DNA of 13,373 nucleotides, taken from positions 1-13,373 of the forward strand of contig DAOVNC010000050.1 of the NCBI GenBank assembly GCA_030630445.1, given 5' to 3'. The position numbers and the translations under genes were made by a program. The DNA is from Kiritimatiellales bacterium. Its GTDB lineage: Bacteria; Verrucomicrobiota; Kiritimatiellia; Kiritimatiellales; Pontiellaceae. Below the pieces are notes generated by a model that was given only the letters and a program-made list of their open reading frames with translations, had not been told where the DNA came from and did not search any database. Positions 8,901 through 13,373 of this stretch are shown here, piece after piece. The number at the start of each line of letters is the position of its first letter. Within the stretch, counting starts at the first letter, position 1.

Positions 8901-9359
8901 AACCTTGATGGTGGAGACGAGCGCGTTGGCTCCCTCCTCCTTTGCAATGACCAGCCGCATTTTCCCGTAGGCATAGGCAAAGCCGGGCAAATCAATCTCT
9001 TTTTCAACCAGCTGGCCTGGCTCCAGTTCGATGGTGGCCAGCTCGCTTGTGTCGGACAGCACTTTCATGACGCGCTTGGCGTCGGTCGGGTCGGAGTAGA
9101 AGGTCAGCTTCAGACTATAGTCGGCCTGAATATCCATCCCTTCAAAGACATAAACCACCTGCTCCCCGAAGGAGCAGCTTAACGCCGCTTTCGGGATGCC
9201 GGATGCCGCGTTGAAACGGTAGGATTCGCCCTCCACCCGATGCGGTTGTTTCCCGCGCACACCGCAGTTGTCTTCCGCAACCAGATGGATGTTTTCGAGT
9301 TTGTTAGACATGGAGGAGGTCGCTCCCGTCAGGGCCAGTAGAAAAAGTAAATGTTTCAT
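5961..9359 (-). CDS. Secreted GH2 beta-galactosidase-like enzyme A
   Basis: A 1132-aa protein predicted to hydrolyse terminal beta-galactosides (or related sugars) outside the cytoplasm. The start is ATG 9359, giving a signal peptide (M-K-H then L-L-F-L-L-A-L); no good ribosome site is visible and the gene follows the URO-D gene by 27 bp, so coupling is likely. Domains: N-terminal module 24-155 containing D-N-C-G-V-R-G-K-Q-P-H; Ala/Pro-rich linker 156-198; GH2 sugar-binding domain 199-345; Ig-like 348-457; TIM barrel about 460-745; beta domain to about 830; small-chain-like C-terminal domain 850-1132, as in LacZ-type enzymes. Key residues: C-R-H-E-A-H-P (477-483), T-S-H-Y-P-P (511-516), acid/base E587 in L-A-N-E-S, nucleophile E654 in T-F-G-E-F, and the aromatic loop G-G-S-I-W-S-G-I-D-D (695-704). 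All expected catalytic elements are present. It is the more canonical of the two paralogues. Exact subfamily and substrate cannot be read from sequence. Confidence 0.92.
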   Translation of the reverse strand: MKHLLFLLALTGATSSMSNKLENIHLVAEDNCGVRGKQPHRVEGESYRFNAASGIPKAALSCSFGEQVVYVFEGMDIQADYSLKLTFYSDPTDAKRVMKVLSDTSELATIELEPGQLVEKEIDLPGFAYAYGKMRLVIAKEEGANALVSTIKVYSSKPKKLQAEQAAVVAAAFDYDTVPVPAPTYAPFPEATTGVASPVMSLSGEWNFNPAPDKGFPSQKGGTWETIQVPGHWATQGFAVEDGTHAGYMREFDLPSDWTGKHIRLRFDSVFSDCMVYVNEQEAGRHLGTFTAFELDITDHLKPGRNTLELKVRNDSMADNLGSLNQYANFPLGGILRKVTLFALPPLHITDLRIATEFDSAFKDAKLNLQFEVANTTDAASKNAEISVHVPGAIKAQTIQIPEIKPGMTRVVSASIPVTSPKQWDNEHPNLYDLECQLRLNEKTLEKISKRFGFRQVEVRGNRMLVNGKPIKLAGVCRHEAHPLLGRALTREQWRKDAELYMTGNVNFIRTSHYPPAEEFIEACDELGLFVELEAPVCWVGHHANKSWKKLNYRDPKWYPYMLQANIETIRFHRNNPSIILWSLANESCWSDNFATILEHVQEEDPTRPHAFHDQDYGGFNNHGSTAPVANIHYPGPNGAEAVKGYERPITFGEFCHLNVYNRQELVADPGIRNTWGHCLDRIWNKMYATDACLGGSIWSGIDDLFLLPDGQAVGYGAWGPIDGWRRPKPEYFYMKKVYSPIRVMTPELEAGRVAELTVANRHSFTNVKELTIKWQVGNRSGGATTDIAPHSTGTLRIETLLDDGEELCVAFHSAKGYLIDQFDIPVGTPLPAPSTKAIAGERITMKENVREYLLKGTAFTCTINKETGQITSIEKDGKTVVSDGVHLVISDLKGSGCYPNHSADTPAWDPLCSNWKATEVEAKASANSVEITVKGKYAEAEGRFVYTINGNGVFKIDYDFTTLRKVDPRQIGLALNLADRFDSVAWERTSDFTGFPLEHIGRLKGSAPAFYGEKPDYPIDENGNVKRQFIRQQPEHPWSHDCNELGSSDFRGTRTQILYYKMSAPNGDTVTLLSDGTQAGRCRMDGEKVRLYCIDVDTGGAELFLGSHLQYLRNPLKKGDRVTGEMTFQIK
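7215..7271 (-). other. 57-bp segment of GH2-A encoding the active-site loop missing from GH2-B
   Basis: This stretch encodes residues S697-G715 of GH2-A, including I-W-S-G-I-D-D. In GH2-B the flanking codons (Gly-Gly on one side, Tyr-Gly on the other) are joined directly at 3696/3697. In coding orientation the segment is bounded by two copies of CGGCT, the arrangement expected for a slippage-type deletion between short direct repeats. The two genes have diverged widely since, so this origin is an inference. Confidence 0.7.
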
Positions 9360-9386
9360 AATGCATTGCTGTTTGTGGGTATTTCT

Positions 9387-10484
9387 TTATGGGGTGGAAA
9401 AATCGCGCACGGCCTGCACGTAGGCCTCGATATTTTCCCACGGGACCTCGGGCTCGAGCATATGGGTCGGGCAGCAGAAAAGGCCGCCTTTCTTTCCGGC
9501 GGTTTCGAGGTTCCTGAACACCTCGGCGCGGACTTCCTCCGGGGTGCCATGCGGGAAAAGGGTTTGCGTTCCCAAGGTGCCGCTGAAGGAAATGCGGTCG
9601 CCAAATTCCGCGTGGAGCTCGGAAAAATCCATGCATTCGGGCTGGATCGGGTTGAGGATATCCACACCAATCCCAATCAGGTCGTCGATGAATGGCGTAA
9701 TGAACCCGCAGGAGTGGTAGCTGACCAGAATGTCCGGCTTGGCTTCTTTCGCGGTGGCAATCACCTTTGCCAGCCTCGGCAGGAGCCACTCGCGATACAT
9801 GTCCGTGCTCATCATAATGGCCTGCTGCATGCCGATATCGTCGCCGAGGCCCAGAATATCCACACCCGCTTCGGCAAACTTCCGCGCCCGCAGGCAGGCC
9901 AGATCGGTGATTTTGTCCAGCAGCCAGACGGCCTTTTCGTTCTCCATGGCCATGTCCACAAAGAGTTCGTCCATGCTGCGCAAATACCAGGCGGTTTCCC
10001 ATATCGTGCACTCGGCCCAGACAAACACGGCCAGTCCCTTGCTGTGGATCTCGTCGACCTTTCCCGGAAGATAGGAAAAGTCCATATTGGCAAAATCGGG
10101 CCAGGGATAGGCCTCCAGCTCTTCAATTGAATCGATGTCTTTCAGTGGATGGTGAAACTGGGTCATGTGTTCGGAGTTGGGATTGTCCTCGTGCGCCACG
10201 CCCCATCCATCGAACTTAACCGCATGCTTGAATCCGTTGGGATAAAAGTCGTGCCAGTCGACCCCGCGCTCGGGGATGCGCCAGATTTCATCAAAGTTCC
10301 ATGCAAAGCCGGGATCGTAGATAATGCGGTAGGGTGCGCCGAATTCTTCGAGATAATCCGTCTTCCCCGGATATCGGCGCGCAAATTCTTCTTCGAGCGA
10401 CGGGCAAAGGTGCATGCCAAGCGGGGCTTCCTCATATCCGGCCCGCCGATACAGGCTTAACAGGTTTTCCCTTTTCGACATCAT
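9387..10484 (-). CDS. Uroporphyrinogen decarboxylase (URO-D) family protein, MtaA/CmuA-like
   Basis: A 365-aa cytoplasmic protein. I chose ATG 10484 (GAAGGGG 8 nt upstream) over the in-frame GTG at 10493, which would overlap the spacing region. The fold is the URO-D TIM barrel. Residues 208-240 (V-D-I-L-G-L-G-D-D-I-G-M-Q followed by S-T-D-M-Y-R-E-W-L-L-P) match the conserved region of corrinoid/coenzyme M methyltransferase-type members. H257-S-C259-G gives the His-x-Cys zinc motif, and C337/C338 in L-F-C-C-P-T-H (with C284 as an alternative) could supply the third ligand. The N-terminal arginine cluster typical of true HemE is not seen, so haem synthesis is unlikely. It is the first gene of the operon, 27 bp before GH2-A and divergent from araC. 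A role in methyl transfer from a methylated sugar or its product is an inference; no corrinoid protein is in the window. Confidence 0.85.
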   Translation of the reverse strand: MMSKRENLLSLYRRAGYEEAPLGMHLCPSLEEEFARRYPGKTDYLEEFGAPYRIIYDPGFAWNFDEIWRIPERGVDWHDFYPNGFKHAVKFDGWGVAHEDNPNSEHMTQFHHPLKDIDSIEELEAYPWPDFANMDFSYLPGKVDEIHSKGLAVFVWAECTIWETAWYLRSMDELFVDMAMENEKAVWLLDKITDLACLRARKFAEAGVDILGLGDDIGMQQAIMMSTDMYREWLLPRLAKVIATAKEAKPDILVSYHSCGFITPFIDDLIGIGVDILNPIQPECMDFSELHAEFGDRISFSGTLGTQTLFPHGTPEEVRAEVFRNLETAGKKGGLFCCPTHMLEPEVPWENIEAYVQAVRDFSTP

Positions 10485-10572
10485 AATCCACACCCCTTCT
10501 GCGTTGATCGCTGTGGTTCGATGGCGTTGTTTCTACCCTTGTTTGTGGCTAAAGGGAATGAGTCCAGTGGAA

Positions 10573-10669
10573 ATGTTTATGTATATATTGGCCTAGCAGG
10601 AAAACAGGATGAATTCGATGAACGGCTATATATAGCTTCATTGCAATGGAATATCCGGCCCATAAACAT
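10573..10669. promoter_or_regulatory. Spaced 9-bp inverted repeat in the divergent control region
   Basis: ATGTTTATG (10573-10581) and its exact reverse complement CATAAACAT (10661-10669) are separated by 79 bp between the URO-D operon and the AraC gene. A 9-bp exact match is modest evidence alone, but the position in a divergent AraC control region makes paired half-sites plausible. ATGTATAT also occurs twice in direct orientation (10579-10586 and 10688-10695). Confidence 0.4.
10625..10636. promoter_or_regulatory. 12-bp palindrome between the inverted half-sites
   Basis: GCTATATATAGC is a perfect palindrome lying near the centre of the spaced inverted repeat and containing TATATA, which could serve as a -10 element in either direction. 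No good -35 partner was found on either strand. Confidence 0.35.
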
Positions 10670-10695
10670 CGACTGAATGCTCGGTACATGTATAT

Positions 10696-10707
10696 TTCAT
10701 GCATGAA
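10696..10707. promoter_or_regulatory. 12-bp palindrome overlapping a possible araC start codon
   Basis: TTCATGCATGAA is a perfect palindrome. It covers the in-frame ATG at 10703. If translation starts at 10724, as preferred here, the palindrome lies in the araC leader and could be an autoregulatory site. Confidence 0.3.
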
Positions 10708-10723
10708 TGAGGCTAAAAAAACG

Positions 10724-11512
10724 ATGGGCGGAATACCCTTCGGGGAGATCCTGCTCTGCGGTGAGCGAAACCACGGGCAATATCCCCCGCTCGAAGACCT
10801 GCGCATATTGCACGAGTTTGTAATCGTCTACCTGTTTGAAGGTTCCGGAATATACTGGGATGCCAAACAAAGCATGATCGAGCTAGGGCCCGGATCTTGC
10901 CTCGTCATTCCTCCGCAAACCCCGCATGCATATCATCCCCTCAGCCCGGCCCGATGGAGCGAAATCTTTTTTGTATTCAAGGGTGCGCTCTTCGACACGT
11001 GGCAGGCCCATGGCCTGCTTCCATCCCAAACGCAACATCTGGCGCTGCGGCCAACCGACTATTGGCTTCCAAAATTCAGGAACGCCTTGACCTCCGGCTC
11101 TTCGAGCTCCGACAGTCTGACCGACTGCTGCCGCCTTCAGCTTGTCCTCGCCGATATAAATAACTTTATCGGGCAGAGCCGGTATCCCGAAGAGGATCTC
11201 GTTTGGCTGGAACAGGCCAAATATTGGATTGAAACAAGTCTGGTGACCAATCCCTCTCTCGCGGAACCTGCGGCTCGCATGCGGGTATCCTACGACCATT
11301 TCAGGAAGCGGTTCAAAAAAACAAGCGGCATATCGCCGTCGGCCTATCGCACCCAGGTTCAAATTAACCAAGCCAGCAAACTCCTGTTGCAGACTCGGAT
11401 CCCCATTGGTAGAATTGCGGAGCAGCTGGGTTTCTGCGATGTGTTCCACCTCTCGAAACGCTTCAAGCAGTCCACCGGCTTCAGCCCGCAGCAATACCGC
11501 AAGCGGTTTTAG
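10724..11512 (+). CDS. AraC-family transcriptional regulator
   Basis: A 262-aa regulator with an N-terminal cupin-like sugar-sensing domain (about 1-140: G-S-G-I-Y-W-D, L-G-P-G-S-C-L-V-I-P-P, P-H-A-Y-H-P) and a C-terminal double helix-turn-helix in the last 100 residues (A-A-R-M-R-V-S-Y-D-H-F-R-K-R-F-K and I-G-R-I-A-E-Q-L-G-F-C-D-V-F-H-L-S-K-R-F-K, ending G-F-S-P-Q-Q-Y-R-K-R-F). In-frame ATGs also occur at 10646, 10688 and 10703. I prefer 10724 because GAGG lies 11 nt upstream, the cupin homology begins just after it, and earlier starts have no ribosome site and would put the inverted-repeat arm and palindrome inside the gene; the longest form would be 288 aa. It is divergent from the URO-D/GH2 operon, its probable target, responding to a sugar from the degraded glycan. 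Its 3' end overlaps the glycosyltransferase gene. Confidence 0.9.
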   Translation: MGGIPFGEILLCGERNHGQYPPLEDLRILHEFVIVYLFEGSGIYWDAKQSMIELGPGSCLVIPPQTPHAYHPLSPARWSEIFFVFKGALFDTWQAHGLLPSQTQHLALRPTDYWLPKFRNALTSGSSSSDSLTDCCRLQLVLADINNFIGQSRYPEEDLVWLEQAKYWIETSLVTNPSLAEPAARMRVSYDHFRKRFKKTSGISPSAYRTQVQINQASKLLLQTRIPIGRIAEQLGFCDVFHLSKRFKQSTGFSPQQYRKRF

Positions 11513-12795
11513 GCAGCTTGCTCGTTGCCGGCCTTTCTCATCATGAACCATTTCATGGGGAGGCCGAGCGACGCCGTGATCAGTCCGCGCGCGACAAAGA
11601 ACATGCAGATGACGCCAACGGTGAACGAGGCCACCACCAGCTTGCCGACACTGCGAAAGCCAAAGCCATTGATGAAGCCGGCCGCGATGGACGAGATCAG
11701 CATGCCGCAGGTGAGCAGCAGGTTGACGGAGGTGTCGTAGACAAAATGGCCGATCGTGTAGGAGGGGGATTGTGCGGAAGCGGGATCGAGACCCAGCATG
11801 CCGGAGATCAGGTTCAAGGTTCCGAGGATGCCCGTCAGCAACAGCATCGTGATCATCACATAGCCGCTACCAAAGCAGAACGCCGCAAACTTGGTGCGCT
11901 TCTGGATGGTGCGCGAAAGGAATAGCTTTTTCCCGTGGGCCATGAAGGCGCGCATCACGCCATAGGCCCAGCGCATCTGCTGGTGGAACAGGTCGCCGGG
12001 GGTGTAGGGAACCTCGCACTTCACCTGCAGGTCTTCGAGATAGGCAATGCGCTTGCCGTGGGTGATCGCGCGGAGGGAATAGTCGACATCCTCGGTTAGC
12101 GCGCCCGTGGTCCAGCCGCCGAGCTCGATGAGATCGCTCTTCTTGACCAGTTCGCCGGAACCGCAGAAGACGCAGCTGTTGGTGACGGTCTTGAGGAAGG
12201 GGAGGAGTACATTGTGGACGATATTGACGATGCCTGTGCCCATCAGCGTACTGTGGTTGTCGTGTACGTTGATGATCTTCCAGGCCGCCTGCGCACCCGC
12301 CAGCGTCGGATCCTTGATCACCGGAACCACCAGTCGCTTCAGGAAATCCTTATTCGGCAGGAAGTCGGAATCGAGGATCAGGAGATAGTCGCCCGTCGAC
12401 TTCGGAAGCATGACATTGAGGTTGCCGGGCTTGAAGCCGGCATTGTCGCCGCGACGGCTGATCTCGATGCGCGGGTTGACGGCCGCAAAGGCGTCGATCC
12501 TCGCCGAGATTTCCGGCTGGCTGCTATCGTCGCCAATCATGATCTGAAGTTTTTCGACCGGATAGTCGAACGCCAGGCAGCACTTGGCGCAGTTGAGCGC
12601 GGCGAGCTCGTTGTAGGTTGGAATCTGGATCGTGACCGTTGGGTAGAGCGACTCGTCCTTGATAATTTCCGGATCGTTCCGAAGCCGGGACAGCGCCAGC
12701 GAGAACGCCGTCAAAAAGAAATAGCCCAGCGACAGGACAAACGCCCCCATCAGCGCAACTTCAAACAAGGTCTTGATAATTGTGTGGAACCCCAT
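11509..12795 (-). CDS. Membrane-bound family 2 glycosyltransferase (polysaccharide synthase type)
   Basis: A 428-aa processive-type GT2. The start is ATG 12795, preceded by GAGGGGGGAAGC; the frame stays open to 12891, but that extension would cover a candidate promoter and lacks family character. Membrane segments: about 10-34 at the N-terminus and three or four at the C-terminus (about 303-331, 351-378, 386-412). The cytoplasmic catalytic domain has P-T-Y-N-E (59-63), D89-D90, D142-S-D144, T234-E-D236 and Q272-x-x-R275-W276, the full D, DxD, TED, QxxRW set of cellulose/hyaluronan/chitin synthase-like enzymes. It should polymerise a nucleotide-sugar into an exopolysaccharide or glycan. It is shorter than BcsA and has no PilZ domain, so c-di-GMP control is not indicated. 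Its TAA (11509-11511) overlaps the stop of araC. No partner synthase genes are visible, so the product is unknown. Confidence 0.9.
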   Translation of the reverse strand: MGFHTIIKTLFEVALMGAFVLSLGYFFLTAFSLALSRLRNDPEIIKDESLYPTVTIQIPTYNELAALNCAKCCLAFDYPVEKLQIMIGDDSSQPEISARIDAFAAVNPRIEISRRGDNAGFKPGNLNVMLPKSTGDYLLILDSDFLPNKDFLKRLVVPVIKDPTLAGAQAAWKIINVHDNHSTLMGTGIVNIVHNVLLPFLKTVTNSCVFCGSGELVKKSDLIELGGWTTGALTEDVDYSLRAITHGKRIAYLEDLQVKCEVPYTPGDLFHQQMRWAYGVMRAFMAHGKKLFLSRTIQKRTKFAAFCFGSGYVMITMLLLTGILGTLNLISGMLGLDPASAQSPSYTIGHFVYDTSVNLLLTCGMLISSIAAGFINGFGFRSVGKLVVASFTVGVICMFFVARGLITASLGLPMKWFMMRKAGNEQAA

Positions 12796-12856
12796 GCTTC
12801 CCCCCTCTTCTAAGAATTGGTAAAATCCTCGGTCGATCCATGAATTAACGGCGTTA

Positions 12857-12883
12857 TTTATAGGGATTTCACTCCGAACGCAA
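12857..12883 (-). promoter_or_regulatory. Candidate sigma-70-like promoter for the glycosyltransferase gene
   Basis: On the minus strand TTGCGT (12883-12878) is followed after 15 nt by TATAAA (12862-12857). The -10 matches the consensus at five of six positions and the -35 at three. It would give a leader of about 55 nt ahead of ATG 12795. The short spacer and weak -35 keep this tentative. Confidence 0.25.
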
Positions 12884-12960
12884 CCCCTCATGCGGTTTTA
12901 TTTTCATGGTGGGCGGAAGCAAAAACAGCCCCCATTCCATGTTTTGAGCCTTCAGAATCT

Positions 12961-12978
12961 TATATACGATACTATATA
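12961..12978. repeat. Imperfect copy of the TATA-rich palindrome
   Basis: TATATACGATACTATATA matches the perfect palindrome at 13013-13030 in 16 of 18 positions, and both copies are followed by AAA. The centre-to-centre distance is 52 bp. Confidence 0.55.
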
Positions 12979-13012
12979 AAATCGCCTTAAAACGGGTCAA
13001 AACAGGCCAAAA

Positions 13013-13030
13013 TATATAGTATACTATATA
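13013..13030. repeat. Perfect 18-bp TATA-rich palindrome
   Basis: TATATAGTATACTATATA is its own reverse complement over all 18 bases. With the imperfect copy 52 bp away it looks like a tandem operator pair upstream of the glycosyltransferase, or part of a small repeat element. It stands out strongly from the GC-rich surroundings. Confidence 0.55.
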
Positions 13031-13068
13031 AAAAACCACCCTTGGATTTTGGTTTTGCAACCGCTTTT

Positions 13069-13087
13069 CCCGGAGCTATCCTCCGGG
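13069..13087. terminator. 7-bp GC-rich hairpin overlapping a stop codon (weak terminator candidate)
   Basis: CCCGGAG (13069-13075) pairs with CTCCGGG (13081-13087) around a 5-nt loop that contains the TAG of the gene remnant. On the minus transcript the stem is followed by an A-rich stretch, not a U tract, so it is an atypical terminator. On the plus strand it is followed only by TTT. Confidence 0.25.
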
Positions 13088-13201
13088 TTTCGCCTCCGGC
13101 GCGTCCCAGCCATCGACTTGCCCCGCCTCCGTCGCCATGATCAACCCGCCGCCCTCCAGCCGCGCATCCATCGGCGCAAGCAACCGCACCCCCTCATACG
13201 A
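13076..13201 (-). pseudogene. 3' remnant of a truncated gene, interrupted beside the IS630-type element
   Basis: On the minus strand a frame ending in TAG (13076-13078) encodes about 41 residues that look like true protein sequence: Y-E-G-V-R-L-L-A-P-M-D-A-R-L, then a Gly-rich turn, L-I-M-A-T-E-A-G-Q-V-D-G-W-D-A-P-E, with GC-rich third positions. Going upstream, the GC-rich coding character stops near 13201, where the sequence becomes AT-rich, and the frame hits a stop at 13241-13243. The likeliest reading is a gene cut off by insertion of the transposase-bearing element that begins about here. The family is not recognisable from this short piece. The exact junction is unknown. Confidence 0.45.
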
Positions 13202-13254
13202 AATTAACCTAATTAGTATTGAAATGATTGGGCAGTTGACCTAGTATTCGGGTC

Positions 13255-13373
13255 ATGACAAAGCACCGACCGATTATTGCGGGGCCGCACAGCCCCGCTG
13301 AACTCAAACACCGGTATCTCGCATGCGAAGATTCCGTGGAGCGTAGCCACTGGCAAGTCATCTGGCTGCTCTC
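13255..13373 (+). CDS. IS630-type transposase, N-terminal part (runs off the window)
   Basis: An open frame from ATG 13255 to the window end gives 39 complete codons: M-T-K-H-R-P-I-I-A-G-P-H-S, then a helix L-K-H-R-Y-L-A-C-E-D-S-V-E-R-S-H-W-Q-V-I-W-L-L. This matches the first helices of the helix-turn-helix domain of IS630-family transposases, which typically read 'R-x-x-x-x-x-W-L-L' just before the recognition helix. The catalytic DDE domain lies beyond the window, so integrity cannot be judged. The ribosome site is poor. The AT-rich 50 bp upstream (13202-13254) probably includes the element's end; ACCTAATTAGTATT (13207-13220) and ACCTAGTATT (13239-13248) are related short repeats there. Confidence 0.65.
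   Translation, partial: MTKHRPIIAGPHSPAELKHRYLACEDSVERSHWQVIWLL

Larger units (their letters stand above)
12796..13075. other. AT-rich non-coding region upstream of the glycosyltransferase
   Basis: This 280-bp stretch lies between the glycosyltransferase start and the stop codon of a gene remnant. It contains a candidate promoter (12857-12883) and two related TATA-rich repeats (12961-12978 and 13013-13030). A 63-codon open frame on the minus strand crosses the repeats, but it is low-complexity Tyr/Ile-rich sequence without a ribosome site. I see no RNA gene. Confidence 0.5.

Noticed and set aside
8460..9182. 240-codon plus-strand frame inside GH2-A
   Set aside because: Antisense shadow of a well-supported GH2 domain; such frames are common in GC-rich genes.
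9351..10130. 259-codon plus-strand frame opposite the URO-D gene
   Set aside because: Antisense to a gene with family motifs and a zinc site; its own translation resembles no family.
12796..12891. 32-residue N-terminal extension of the glycosyltransferase
   Set aside because: The ATG at 12795 has a purine-rich ribosome site and leads straight into the first membrane segment; the extension covers a candidate promoter.
12869..13060. 63-codon minus-strand frame across the TATA repeats
   Set aside because: Low-complexity Tyr/Ile-rich product created by the repeats, with no ribosome site.
1..13373. CRISPR array, tRNA or rRNA genes
   Set aside because: No regularly spaced repeats and no cloverleaf or rRNA-like sequence were seen on either strand by reading; a computed scan was not possible.

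Overview
This is a bacterial window of about 57% GC by eye, with dense gene packing and mostly minus-strand genes. Large secreted family 2 glycoside hydrolases (GH2), a uroporphyrinogen-decarboxylase-family protein beside them, an AraC regulator, a DUF1573-like protein and an IS630-type transposase together suggest an anaerobic, polysaccharide-degrading member of the PVC group (Kiritimatiellota/Pontiella-like, or a relative in Lentisphaerota or Verrucomicrobiota). The taxonomic call is an inference from gene content; no marker gene is present.

Layout. (1) 1-478, plus: 3' end of a DUF1573-like protein. (2) 535-1308, minus: membrane-anchored protein of unknown function with two segments that look like small beta-barrels, preceded by a 151-bp gap holding a strong inverted repeat (1398-1426). 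(3) 1463-2350, minus: a two-gene unit of a 72-aa conserved small protein and a PAS-like protein with a C-terminal Cys/His cluster. (4) 2473-10484, minus: the core operon, in transcription order a URO-D/MtaA-like protein, GH2 beta-galactosidase-like enzyme A (1132 aa) and paralogue B (1159 aa), with gaps of 27 and 8 bp. (5) 10485-10723: divergent control region with a spaced inverted repeat and two 12-bp palindromes, then an AraC-family regulator on plus (10724-11512). (6) 11509-12795, minus: membrane family 2 glycosyltransferase, tail-to-tail with araC and overlapping its stop codon. (7) 12796-13254: AT-rich repeat/palindrome region and the 3' remnant of a truncated minus-strand gene. (8) 13255-end, plus: start of an IS630-type transposase running off the window.

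How the genes may work together. The AraC regulator probably senses a sugar and controls the divergent operon. The two exported GH2 enzymes would remove beta-linked galactose-like residues from a complex polysaccharide. They share a fold and an N-terminal module but have diverged: B lacks a 19-residue active-site loop that A keeps, and carries an extra carboxypeptidase-regulatory-like domain. The URO-D-family protein has the His-x-Cys motif of zinc methyltransferases such as MtaA, so an attractive but untested idea is that the locus handles O-methylated sugars without oxygen. The glycosyltransferase, the PAS protein and the barrel protein have no evident link to this pathway.
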